Source: Akkermansiaceae bacterium
Lineage (GTDB): Bacteria > Verrucomicrobiota > Verrucomicrobiia > Verrucomicrobiales > Akkermansiaceae
Direction of reading: 5' to 3'
DNA: 62,178 nucleotides
NCBI GenBank assembly: GCA_015062045.1
Contig: SUVJ01000004.1
Span: 1-62,178 of the forward strand
How positions within the stretch are numbered: the stretch's first letter is position 1; each line of letters opens with the position of its first letter. Positions 8,070 through 15,826 of this stretch are shown piece after piece. The translations under genes were made by a program, and so were the position numbers. The notes under the pieces are model-generated. The model was given only the letters and a program-made list of their open reading frames with translations, searched no databases and was not told where the DNA came from.

Positions 8070-8609
8070 TTACTCACCGTATGTGTATTGAATTTCCACC
8101 GTATTACCTACCGGGTTGAATGTGGTTAAACTACTTTTTACCGAAATGGAGCCACCGGTAAATTGGGCATTACAAGAGGATGGGCGACCGTTGGGAAGCA
8201 AGGTGGTGTTTAAGACCTGTAATTTTAATTGATTAGCTTCGAATTGAATTTCGTCGGAGAGATTCTTATCAATGGTAATAGCAAATTCATCCCCGGAACG
8301 CACTTTATCCCACTTACCGGTAAAGGTGGCTTCCTTTATTTTAGGTTTGCCGAGTATATAGAGGCTAAAGGAAACGATTACAGAACCACCAAGGCCGGGA
8401 GGCTCTGGAGTAAAACTCATGGAATGAACCTTCAGCGCATCACTCAGCACATCTTGTGGATTTCCTATTTGGAAAGAGGAGAAAGAAAAAGTCTGAGCAT
8501 CCGTCGGAATAATTTCTGCTACAGTACCGTTGGCGGAGGCACTGCCACCACCGCCCCCGCATCCGGCGAGGCAAGACAATATAAAGGCAGATAAAAATAA
8601 AGGTTTCAT
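8070..8609 (-). CDS. Small lipoprotein of unknown function
   Basis: From the ATG at 8609 the product has 179 residues. It begins with a lipoprotein signal, MKPLFLSAFILSCLAGC, with LAGC as lipobox, then a glycine-rich linker (CGGGGGSASANG). An upstream in-frame ATG at 8672 would add 21 residues before this signal and is unlikely. The mature part is rich in Ser, Thr and alternating hydrophobic residues, as in a beta-sandwich, with one further Cys. I recognise no family. It precedes a glycosyltransferase with a two-base gap. Export to the outer envelope is inferred. Confidence 0.75.
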   Translation of the reverse strand: MKPLFLSAFILSCLAGCGGGGGSASANGTVAEIIPTDAQTFSFSSFQIGNPQDVLSDALKVHSMSFTPEPPGLGGSVIVSFSLYILGKPKIKEATFTGKWDKVRSGDEFAITIDKNLSDEIQFEANQLKLQVLNTTLLPNGRPSSCNAQFTGGSISVKSSLTTFNPVGNTVEIQYTYGE

Positions 8610-8738
8610 CGTAATAAGGTTGATGTAAGGATGAGAGAGATACCGTATGTAATAATTTGATTTTAAAAACATAACAAGGCACTACAAATTAAAGCGCAGT
8701 ACCTTGTTTGATAATACAGACGTTTAAGCAGCGGGGCT

Positions 8739-9392
8739 TTATTCGTCGTCGGAAGCGTCGAACTCTGAGGAATCGGCATCAAAGTCGTCCTCCTCATATT
8801 TCTTAAATTTCTTAACACGCTGACCTTGCGGGAGCGGGGTAAGCACCATGGTAACAGTGTTGCCTGCAAGCTTGGCAGGTTGGTCTACTTTACCCATGGT
8901 ACGCAAGTCTTCCATAACTTTGGCCATAACCTCCAACCCGAACTGTTGGTGGGCGTTTTCACGGCCACGGAAACGGAGCTGAAAGCGCACTTTGTGACCG
9001 TGGTCCAAGAACTGCTCGGAGCGAGCCATCTTGACGTTGTAGTCATTGACATCCGTACCGATGCGCAGCTTAACCTCTTTCATACGCACGGCTTTTGTTT
9101 TGTTGTTCTTTTGCTGTTTAGCCAACATGTACTTGTACTTACCGTAGTCGATAAGGCGGCACACAGGCGGGTCTGCGTTGGGAGCAACTTCTACAAGGTC
9201 CAGGCCTATTTCCCTGGCCTTGGTTAAGGCATCACGGGTAGGCATGACACCGAGCTGCTCGCCAGTGGCGGTGACAACTCGAACTCTGGGAGCGCGGATG
9301 CGGTCGTTGACGCGAGTCTGCGGGGTTTTGGCGTTCTGGTCGCGGCGCTGGCCACGATTGCCGGGGGTATTATTTTTTTGTGGGGCTGGCAC
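8739..9392 (-). CDS. infC: Translation initiation factor IF-3
   Basis: The 217-residue protein binds the 30S subunit, keeps it apart from 50S and checks start-codon pairing. The N-terminal domain shows RVNDRIRAPRVRVV and GLDLVEVAPNADPPVCRLID; the C-terminal domain shows VKLRIGTDVNDYNVK, FLDHGHKVRFQLRFRGRE and a final VTMVLTP. The start is GTG rather than the AUU-type codon that allows autoregulation in enterobacteria. An acidic tail (EEDDFDADSSEFDASDDE) of about 25 residues follows the usual end of the protein. It lies after thrS, a common arrangement, but no rpmI-rplT pair follows. Confidence 0.96.
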   Translation of the reverse strand: MPAPQKNNTPGNRGQRRDQNAKTPQTRVNDRIRAPRVRVVTATGEQLGVMPTRDALTKAREIGLDLVEVAPNADPPVCRLIDYGKYKYMLAKQQKNNKTKAVRMKEVKLRIGTDVNDYNVKMARSEQFLDHGHKVRFQLRFRGRENAHQQFGLEVMAKVMEDLRTMGKVDQPAKLAGNTVTMVLTPLPQGQRVKKFKKYEEDDFDADSSEFDASDDE

Positions 9393-9429
9393 GTGAGTGT
9401 GTTTCTTGGTTTGTCTGTATGTTGTTTTT

Positions 9430-9471
9430 CAGCGGCAGTGGGGGTAACGGGGTGTCACCCCCCACCGCCTG
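9430..9471 (-). promoter_or_regulatory. Strong hairpin in the thrS-infC gap
   Basis: The 88-base gap between thrS and infC contains a GC-rich imperfect hairpin. CAGCGGCAGTGGGGG (9430-9444) opposes CCCCCCACCGCCTG (9458-9471), and an inner GGGTAACGGGGTGTCACCCC can form alternatives. No T-run follows on the infC side, so it is less like a terminator than like an attenuating or processing structure. Control of infC translation is possible but unproven. Confidence 0.5.
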
Positions 9472-9481
9472 AAAGTTTTAG

Positions 9482-11410
9482 TTATTGTTGCGGGGTGTCC
9501 TTCTTTTCGGGTTCAAGAGCGGGCTTAATGAGGCGGGCATCAATTTCTGCGCAAACGGCCTCCACAAAAGCCTCTACCGGCATGGTGCCAACGACATCCA
9601 GCTCGCGGTGACGGATGGAGACAAGCCCCTGCTCCGCCTCTCGCTGACCTACCACTACCATGTAGGGTACGCGGTCTAAACGGGCATTGCGAATCTTGGC
9701 ACCAATCTTGTCCGGAGCATCATCTAAGGTGACACGCACGCTCTTAGCGGCAAGAGCCTTGCGCACGCCCTCAGCAAAGTCTGCAACCTTATCGGAGATG
9801 GGCAACACGCGCACTTGCTCCGGTGCAAGCCACGTGGGGAACTTGCCGGCAAAGTGCTCGATGAGCAACCCGGTGAAGCGCTCCATGGAGCCGAAGGGGG
9901 CGCGGTGAATCATGATGGGGCGGTGCGGCTTGTTGTCTGCCCCGGTATAGGACAAGTCGAAGCGCTCGGGCAGGTTGTAGTCCACCTGCACAGTGCCGAG
10001 CTGCCAGTCGCGGCCAATAACGTCTCTCACAATGAAGTCAATCTTGGGGCCGTAGAACGCGGCCTCATTCTCAGCTTCAATGTAATCAAATCCGTTTTCG
10101 GAAAGCACCTCACGCAAAGCCTGCTCTGCAAGTTTCCAGTTCTCGATGGTGCCTACATACTTAGAGTCCGTGTAATCCTTATCACGCAGGGAGAGTCGCA
10201 CGCGGTAATCATTCATCTGCAAGGTACCGAGAATATGTTTCACAATACCGATGCACTGATTCACCTCTTGCTTAATCTGATCGGGGCGGCAGAAAATGTG
10301 GGCGTCGTCCTGAGTGAAGCCTCGCACGCGGGTCATCCCGCCCAGCTCACCGCTCTGCTCCCAGCGGTAAACGGTACCAAACTCTGCCAAACGCACGGGT
10401 AAATCGCGGTAGGAGTGAGGCTCGCTATCGTAAATGCGGATGTGGTGCGGGCAATTCATGGGTTTGAGCATGAAACCGGTAATGGTCTTGGTATCAAGCG
10501 CATTAAAGAGGTCTGCACAGCTGGCGTTTTCATCTCGCAGTTTTTTGAAGTCATCCGGGTCCGGAATAGGCGGGAACTGGCTCTCCTTATAATGAGCCCA
10601 GTGACCGGAGGTCATGTACAGATCCAGCTTACCGATGTGCGGGGTATATACCTGGGAGTAGCCGATGCGGTCGAGCTCCTCCGTAATAAAATCCTGCAGC
10701 TCACGGCGAACGATGGAGCCCTTGGGTTTCCACAGTACGAGGCCCTGCCCCACCATTTCATCAATGGTGAAAAGTCCCATCTCTCTGCCAAGCTTGCGGT
10801 GGTCGCGCTTGCGGGCTTCCTCCAAACGAGCCAAGTGCTCATCCAACTGAGTGCGGTTGGGGAAACAGGTGCCGTATACACGCTGCAAGCGGGGGCCGTT
10901 GGCATCACCCTGGTAGTAGGCGGAGGCAACGCTCATCACCTTAAAAGCCTTGCAGTTGCCGGTGCGGCCTACGTGCGGGCCGGCACAAAGATCCGTAAAG
11001 TCGCCGTTACGATATATGGAAATCTCCTCATCCTCGGGGATACGGTTGAGCAGGTCGACCTTATACTTAGAGGGCACAGAGCGAGGAGCAACGGAGCCCA
11101 ACTCACCGGACTGAGCCATTTGCATAGCCTCTGCACGTGTCACGGTAGTTCGCTCGAATGTCTGATTCTCCTTGACGATTTTCTTCATCTCAGCCTCAAT
11201 CAACTCAAACTCCGAGGCAGAGATATTGTGGTCAAGTTCAATGTCGTAATAGAAGCCGTTTTCAACGGCGGGGCCGGCTGCAAGCTGAGCCTGCGGCCAA
11301 ATACGGCAAATGGCAGCAGCCAGCACGTGCGCACATGAGTGGCGCAGGCGCTCTAAATCGCTTGCCTGATTGCGTTCTTCCAGTGTCTTGCGTTCTTTCT
11401 GTTCAGACAT
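9482..11410 (-). CDS. thrS: Threonyl-tRNA synthetase lacking the TGS domain
   Basis: It charges tRNA-Thr and edits mischarged Ser-tRNA. The ATG at 11410 gives 642 residues; an earlier ATG would add 16 that lack family resemblance. The editing domain begins almost at once with LRHSCAHVLAAA and includes DLCAGPHVG, so its metal/editing His and Cys residues are present. The core shows KPMNCPHH, FTQDDAHIFC and MIHRAPFGSMERF (zinc ligands Cys, His, His) and the anticodon-binding end follows. The 60-residue N-terminal TGS domain of most bacterial ThrRS is absent, while an insertion of about 30 residues before the KPMNCPHH motif restores overall length. infC follows. Confidence 0.96.
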   Translation of the reverse strand: MSEQKERKTLEERNQASDLERLRHSCAHVLAAAICRIWPQAQLAAGPAVENGFYYDIELDHNISASEFELIEAEMKKIVKENQTFERTTVTRAEAMQMAQSGELGSVAPRSVPSKYKVDLLNRIPEDEEISIYRNGDFTDLCAGPHVGRTGNCKAFKVMSVASAYYQGDANGPRLQRVYGTCFPNRTQLDEHLARLEEARKRDHRKLGREMGLFTIDEMVGQGLVLWKPKGSIVRRELQDFITEELDRIGYSQVYTPHIGKLDLYMTSGHWAHYKESQFPPIPDPDDFKKLRDENASCADLFNALDTKTITGFMLKPMNCPHHIRIYDSEPHSYRDLPVRLAEFGTVYRWEQSGELGGMTRVRGFTQDDAHIFCRPDQIKQEVNQCIGIVKHILGTLQMNDYRVRLSLRDKDYTDSKYVGTIENWKLAEQALREVLSENGFDYIEAENEAAFYGPKIDFIVRDVIGRDWQLGTVQVDYNLPERFDLSYTGADNKPHRPIMIHRAPFGSMERFTGLLIEHFAGKFPTWLAPEQVRVLPISDKVADFAEGVRKALAAKSVRVTLDDAPDKIGAKIRNARLDRVPYMVVVGQREAEQGLVSIRHRELDVVGTMPVEAFVEAVCAEIDARLIKPALEPEKKDTPQQ

Positions 11411-11499
11411 AATATAGATGTGAGCCCTTAATATGCCCCCTTTTGATGCGAAAATCAAGCCAAATCAATGACAGAGGGCACATTTTTACGGAGCATAAG

Positions 11500-12393
11500 T
11501 TATTTCTTGCGTTTTTTGTAGCCCGGCAAGCCACCTTTTCGAGCACGCAAGCGGGTTCTATGAGAATTCAATAAAATTTTCAACCGATGAAAAGGATATT
11601 TCAAAGCATGTAAGAGGCCTCCAACAGAACAAAAAGGAATCGGAGCCTGGGTACAAGCCTCAGAGGTCCCCTGCGCTGCATTTAAGCCAATATCAGATTC
11701 TCCATCCTTTTGATAACATATGATAGGCTGCATCACATATATTTTCACACCGGGTAAATATGACACAAAGTCACGATAAAAAACATCTATTGCTCTATAT
11801 TCAGATAACCATTGCCATATATCATCGTCAGACTCGGGCAGGCTCTTTAAAATGACATCGTAAAGCTCTGCGGATACCACATATGCATGCGCAGCTATAA
11901 CGCCTTCTGACTCCCACAAAGATGAGCCCCCACATATTTTTCTTTTTACGCCATACGGAGCAGGACGATTATACCCCAAATACAAAAGATATGCCCCTTC
12001 AAGTGACAGCAAAGATTCTGAGAGAAGTTTAAATGAATCCGGCGTAGCTTTAATAAACACATCATCCTCAAAAATCAACACATTTCGCCATCCTTGAGAT
12101 TTCGCAAAAGCTATGGCATTGCGATGAGACAATGCGCAACCGCCGGTCCCCCCCCAAAAAGGGGCACGATCAGCTGTATTTTCTGTAAACCAGGGAGGCT
12201 TACCATAAGACGGCAACTGACGACCGGCAACAGCGCTGATTCTGTGTAATTTTCCCTGCGGCAAGTATTTACCGACAGTCTCACAAAAAGTCTCATAACG
12301 ATCGCGACTGGAATCCATGTTGATGACAAGAATGCCATCCACACCCGAGAAAGCCTCTATAGCGCATTGTCGCAATGTTTCCTCCGTACTCAT
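11500..12393 (-). CDS. GT25-family glycosyltransferase
   Basis: The 297-residue protein resembles the LPS beta-1,4-galactosyltransferase family (GT25). It has ILVINMDSSRDRYE at the start, GTGGCALSHRNAIAFA, and LIFEDDVFIK as the metal-binding acidic motif, then a region ending in a strongly basic tail (RLRARKGGLPGYKKRKK) that may touch the membrane. Acceptor and donor are unknown. It overlaps the cupin gene by four bases (ATGA), so it is the last member of a translationally coupled four-gene sugar operon. Confidence 0.85.
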   Translation of the reverse strand: MSTEETLRQCAIEAFSGVDGILVINMDSSRDRYETFCETVGKYLPQGKLHRISAVAGRQLPSYGKPPWFTENTADRAPFWGGTGGCALSHRNAIAFAKSQGWRNVLIFEDDVFIKATPDSFKLLSESLLSLEGAYLLYLGYNRPAPYGVKRKICGGSSLWESEGVIAAHAYVVSAELYDVILKSLPESDDDIWQWLSEYRAIDVFYRDFVSYLPGVKIYVMQPIICYQKDGESDIGLNAAQGTSEACTQAPIPFCSVGGLLHALKYPFHRLKILLNSHRTRLRARKGGLPGYKKRKK

Positions 12394-12770
12394 ACCCCGT
12401 CTACTCTCCCATAATCATCCGTAAATCTCTCGATATCCTCCTCCGTGAGGATATCGCCCAACTGAATCTCAATGAGAGCCAAGGGTCCGCTTTCTTCATT
12501 ACTGAGGCGGTGAATACTGCGCTTGGGAATCCAAATGGATTCACCAACGGAGAGTTTGGTAACAGCACCGTCACAATAAGCCGTTGCAACACCTTCCGTA
12601 ATAATCCAACGCTCGGTGCGGTGTTGATGTCGCTGAAGAGACAAGCGCTCCCCCGGGTAAACAAGGATTTTCTTTACCACCACATGAGACTGCTTATCAA
12701 GCACTTGCCACTCACCCCAAGGGCGTTCCCCCTGGTCACCCACCTCATAAGTAATACCGGTAGAGTTCAT
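12390..12770 (-). CDS. Cupin, mannose-6-phosphate isomerase type II-like
   Basis: The 126-residue single-domain cupin matches the C-terminal isomerase part of ManC-type bifunctional enzymes. Features are RPWGEWQVL at the start, the metal-binding motif SLQRHQHRTERWIITEG (two His, one Glu) and IPKRSIHRLSN. It probably isomerises or epimerises a sugar phosphate for the nucleotide sugar made by the neighbouring enzymes. It overlaps genes on both sides by ATGA, which implies coupled translation. Confidence 0.85.
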   Translation of the reverse strand: MNSTGITYEVGDQGERPWGEWQVLDKQSHVVVKKILVYPGERLSLQRHQHRTERWIITEGVATAYCDGAVTKLSVGESIWIPKRSIHRLSNEESGPLALIEIQLGDILTEEDIERFTDDYGRVDGV

Positions 12771-13186
12771 TTTTTTAAAGTTTCTCTGATACTGGTTGTA
12801 GAACGGACGGGAAGATTCCCGTGAGGGATGCGAGAACTGGTAACATAGCGGATTCCCTTAGATTCCACAAAAGCTTTTTTTTCATCGCTGGTACCATCTG
12901 CATTAACAAAGAAGATATCCGGCTTAATTTCATCCAACAGCGGGGCAAAATCCAAGATTTTACCGGTATCCGGGCCAATGTAAACGGCTTTAACAAAGCG
13001 GATGGCCTCCAGCATGTACTTACGCTCTTGCTCATTGTACATGGTTTTACGATTTTTGAGCTGCCACACCGTTTCATCGGAACCGAGGGATACGTAGACA
13101 TCCCCATACGTGGCAGCCTCCTCCAAAAAGGCAATGTGGCCACTGTGCAGCACATCAAAACAACCTGAAACAAAAACCTTTGGCAT
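12767..13186 (-). CDS. Cytidylyltransferase-like nucleotidyltransferase
   Basis: The 139-residue protein has the HxGH-type fold: KVFVSGCFDVLHSGHIAFLEEAA at the start and a C-terminal STTSIRETL variant of the ISTT motif. This is the family of RfaE2/HldE heptose-1-phosphate adenylyltransferase and TagD glycerol-3-phosphate cytidylyltransferase. The likely role is to activate a sugar or polyol phosphate with NTP. It ends in a four-base overlap with the cupin gene and follows the larger fusion gene by 20 bases. Confidence 0.88.
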   Translation of the reverse strand: MPKVFVSGCFDVLHSGHIAFLEEAATYGDVYVSLGSDETVWQLKNRKTMYNEQERKYMLEAIRFVKAVYIGPDTGKILDFAPLLDEIKPDIFFVNADGTSDEKKAFVESKGIRYVTSSRIPHGNLPVRSTTSIRETLKK

Positions 13187-13206
13187 AATAGAGAGATAAA
13201 AAAGAA

Positions 13207-14370
13207 TTAGAAATTATCCTTATGAACATTCTGGCGGCGCAAACGCTCCACATACTTGGGTTCCCACGGCACGGGCTCATCCTTACCGAAGGTTCGGCAA
13301 TACGGCTCTATGGGGTAAAGATACTCGCAAGCATCTAAAGCAGCGGCTCGAGCCTCAGGCGTTTCATACAGATAAAGAGCATAGCCGCCATGGCCGCCAC
13401 CACAGTATTTGTGAGCAATAACCTCGCCAATGGTCGGCAGGGGAGACATACCCTCCTCCAACTGCACCTGGTAGCTCAGCTGCACCCCAACGGCAAGCAC
13501 AGAAATATCCTGCTCTTGCACACCCAAGCGTGCCACTCGCGCAGCTTTGGCAATTTTATTGAAATTGCGTTTCAACGCAGCCAAACCGGGGGTGTCATGC
13601 TTAATACGCGTATCATACACCGCCATGCAACCGCGCAGGAACTCACCGGTATTCTTAAAATCGAGCACCGGTTTGCCCCCGGAGAGCCATACACAGGCAC
13701 CGGTCTCCGCAATAACAGCGGGGTCTTGCCAGCCGACCCCAAGCCCCAGCTCAGATTTCACGGGATCCCAGCCATTGAGCACGCTCCAGCCACCACTCCC
13801 CCCCATGCCGGCACCTTGCCGATACAACCATTCCTTGAGAGAAACGGTGGGAGAAACAGAGCAATTAACCACATACTCACCCGGGATGGCATTCTCCGGT
13901 ACATCTAACCAGCCGCCGGCAAAATCCACACGCAAAGGCACATGAATGGGGGCCTTAATACGCTCTACCACCTGCGTGCTGCTGGTGGGTTTACCTGCCG
14001 GTGCAGACTTTGGCAACACCACCAACTGAGCCCCGACTTGTTGACACAAAGCTCTTTTAGCATCAAGGTACAAATCATCCGTTGTTACAGCCAGAATATC
14101 CGGCTTACATTGCAAAAAGGCAGAGCGGAAAGAGAGAGCGGCATCTGCATCCGTAGACAAAACAACCTCATCCACATAAGAAACGGAGCTGAGAACCGCT
14201 TGTTTATCCGCATCATCCAAAACGGACTTTTTTTCATACAGCGTCCAGAGCAAATCTGCCGGGGGGTATGATACAATCAAATAATCCCCCAAAGCTCGGG
14301 CTTCTTTAAAGAATTGAATATGCCCGGCATGCAAAACATTAAACGCACCTGAAACAAATACTTTTTTCAT
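13207..14370 (-). CDS. Nucleotidyltransferase / GHMP-type sugar kinase fusion
   Basis: From the ATG at 14370 the protein has 387 residues in two parts. Residues 1-130 are an HxGH nucleotidyltransferase (KVFVSGAFNVLHAGHIQFF, then STQVVERI). Residues 135-387 resemble GHMP kinases of the heptose/fucose kinase branch: VPLRVDFAGGWLDVP, a weak glycine-rich phosphate loop (GMGGSGGWS), GWQDPAVIAE...SGG and near the C-terminus HKYCGGGHGGYALYLY. The phosphate loop departs from GSGLGSSA, so kinase activity is uncertain. A fused kinase-nucleotidyltransferase would make an activated sugar in two steps. It is the first gene of the overlapping operon. Longer upstream starts run into the next gene. Confidence 0.8.
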   Translation of the reverse strand: MKKVFVSGAFNVLHAGHIQFFKEARALGDYLIVSYPPADLLWTLYEKKSVLDDADKQAVLSSVSYVDEVVLSTDADAALSFRSAFLQCKPDILAVTTDDLYLDAKRALCQQVGAQLVVLPKSAPAGKPTSSTQVVERIKAPIHVPLRVDFAGGWLDVPENAIPGEYVVNCSVSPTVSLKEWLYRQGAGMGGSGGWSVLNGWDPVKSELGLGVGWQDPAVIAETGACVWLSGGKPVLDFKNTGEFLRGCMAVYDTRIKHDTPGLAALKRNFNKIAKAARVARLGVQEQDISVLAVGVQLSYQVQLEEGMSPLPTIGEVIAHKYCGGGHGGYALYLYETPEARAAALDACEYLYPIEPYCRTFGKDEPVPWEPKYVERLRRQNVHKDNF

Positions 14371-14396
14371 TGATAAAGGAGAGAGTATAAAAATAA

Positions 14397-14783
14397 TCAG
14401 GAACGCGATATCAGCCTGCGTATGAAGCCTTTTTTGCGAGGCGCAGAGTCGGGAGAATCCACCATCACCTTGCGCAGCCATGGAATCAGAACAGCCGTGG
14501 CCAATTTGGCAGCAAAATAACGCCCCACACCTACCCCGGCAGAGATTCGGGGAGAATCCGTTTTTTCTTTTTTACGGAACATTCGGAATGAGGCCGCGGC
14601 TGTTGCGGCAGATACAACCGCCATAATTCCCCTGCGCACAATAGCTTTATGAAGATACAAAGACTCCGCACACGCACCTGCATGGGCACGCATGTGCTCT
14701 GCTGTTGTCAGCAGCAGAACGCGCTCCTGTGCAATACGCATCAGGATTTCGTGTTTTCTTCGCTGAGCAGAATTTTGAGACAT
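14397..14783 (-). CDS. YqjK-like small membrane-associated protein
   Basis: The 128-residue basic protein has an N-terminal RRKHEILMRIAQER segment and one likely membrane segment (IMAVVSAATAAASF), with a second weaker one near VGRYFAAKLATAVLIPWL. The tail is rich in Arg, Lys and Ser. I cannot assign a family firmly, but its place after ElaB/YqjD-like and YqjE-like genes matches the enterobacterial yqjD-yqjE-yqjK order. It overlaps the upstream gene by 43 bases. Confidence 0.65.
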   Translation of the reverse strand: MSQNSAQRRKHEILMRIAQERVLLLTTAEHMRAHAGACAESLYLHKAIVRRGIMAVVSAATAAASFRMFRKKEKTDSPRISAGVGVGRYFAAKLATAVLIPWLRKVMVDSPDSAPRKKGFIRRLISRS

Positions 14784-15184
14784 TCCAAATCATTTTTAAG
14801 CTCCTGCCGAGTAACCTCAGCCAAGGGAGCAGGTTTAGCACGCAGCGCAGAAAGCAGAATGATAACACCGGCCAAAGCATTAACCAGCAGCACAATACCC
14901 ACTGCCCACAGCCAAGACTCCAGCCATAAATTAAGCGCCACGCACACAAATGCACACAAAAGAGCATACGATACCACCAGCAACACCCCCGCCGCCACAA
15001 ACAAGGCCACACGGCGAGCCTGCTGAGAGGCATACTCCGCCAGTTCAATCCTGAACAATGCCCAGAGAGAACCAACGTGAGAAACGGCCTGAGATGCCGC
15101 TTGCCGAACATCGCCAACGAGGCCACCACCCTGCTCTTGCAGGGTGGTAAGCACCTTGGGCTTTCTGAATGAAAACAAAGACAT
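14741..15184 (-). CDS. YqjE / phage holin superfamily III-like membrane protein
   Basis: The 147-residue protein has a soluble amphipathic start (VGDVRQAASQAVSHVGSL, then RIELAEYASQQARR) followed by two long hydrophobic helices (VALFVAAGVLLVVSYALLC and WLWAVGIVLLVNALAGVIILL) and an acidic-basic tail. This is the layout of YqjE-like proteins. It lies 48 bases after the ElaB/YqjD-like gene. A role in membrane tethering under stress is known for relatives only in outline. Confidence 0.75.
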   Translation of the reverse strand: MSLFSFRKPKVLTTLQEQGGGLVGDVRQAASQAVSHVGSLWALFRIELAEYASQQARRVALFVAAGVLLVVSYALLCAFVCVALNLWLESWLWAVGIVLLVNALAGVIILLSALRAKPAPLAEVTRQELKNDLECLKILLSEENTKS

Positions 15185-15232
15185 TCAAGTTAAAAAATAA
15201 ACGTGCACTCAGGCGATACTTTTTTGCAAGCA

Positions 15233-15577
15233 TCAACGGCGAGAGCCACCGAGCAACAGGCCGATGATAACCCCCAAGCCAAGGCCGCCGAGCACAGTAC
15301 CGGTGGGGTGAGCCTTTACGTACTCTTCACCGGCCTTATGCAGCTCTTTAGCTTTGGAGCAGGTAGCATCCCACCCTTCATTTATTTGCACACGGGCATC
15401 CTGAGTATATTTGCGAACATTGTCAAACTGCTCCGAGGCAGCTCGACGAATCTTCTCGTACTGAGCCACAGCGTATTCACGCGCAGCGGCCAAACGGTCC
15501 TTCGTATCGCCGGTGGGGGCAGCAACTACCTCCTCAGCAGCGTTTGCAACTTCTGTTTTGATTTCCTGGTCTTCCAT
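15233..15577 (-). CDS. ElaB/YqjD-like (DUF883) membrane-anchored protein
   Basis: The 114-residue protein has a long charged helix (residues 20-85), the family segment AHPTGTVLGGLGLGVIIGLLLGG as its C-terminal membrane anchor, and a short basic end (SRR). Relatives bind ribosomes or sit at the inner membrane in stationary phase. It is the first gene of the trio and has its own promoter at 15653-15682 and a stem-loop in its leader. Confidence 0.85.
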   Translation of the reverse strand: MEDQEIKTEVANAAEEVVAAPTGDTKDRLAAAREYAVAQYEKIRRAASEQFDNVRKYTQDARVQINEGWDATCSKAKELHKAGEEYVKAHPTGTVLGGLGLGVIIGLLLGGSRR

Positions 15578-15614
15578 AATATTCTGATTTTGTTGTTTAT
15601 TTTAAAGATTGTCC

Positions 15615-15635
15615 GCTTGCGAAAAACACGCAAGC
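15615..15635 (-). promoter_or_regulatory. Leader hairpin of ElaB/YqjD-like gene
   Basis: GCTTGCG (15615-15621) and CGCAAGC (15629-15635) form a perfect 7-bp stem with a 7-base loop inside the 5' leader, between the promoter and the start codon. It may protect the mRNA end or modulate translation; there is no T-run suggesting termination. Confidence 0.45.
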
Positions 15636-15652
15636 TTGGTGTTCCATGCCGT

Positions 15653-15682
15653 ATTATAACCACAAATTCTCCATCATTGCAA
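15653..15682 (-). promoter_or_regulatory. Promoter of ElaB/YqjD-like gene
   Basis: On the minus strand TTGCAA (15682-15677) is followed after 18 bases by a perfect TATAAT (15658-15653). The start codon lies about 75 bases downstream. Confidence 0.6.
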
Positions 15683-15773
15683 GCATTCTTGTTTAAAATG
15701 ACGAATTTTACAGCTAACTTTAGGATTCTGCATCACGCGCACGCATAAATTTAAAGCAAACGCAGAATTAGCC

Positions 15774-15802
15774 TTGCTAACGCAACAAAAATTTGATACA
15801 AT
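15774..15802 (+). promoter_or_regulatory. Promoter of carA-purA
   Basis: TTGCTA (15774-15779), a 17-base spacer and TACAAT (15797-15802) form a good sigma70-type promoter 24 bases before carA. I see no PyrR-type or attenuator hairpin. Confidence 0.65.
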
Positions 15803-15826
15803 GCCACGGCTTAAAAGAAAAAACGC

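Noticed and set aside
8739..9392. AUU/AUA-type start codon for infC
   Set aside because: No AUU, AUC or AUA codon is in frame in the stretch examined just upstream of the conserved region; GTG at 9392 is the best in-frame choice.
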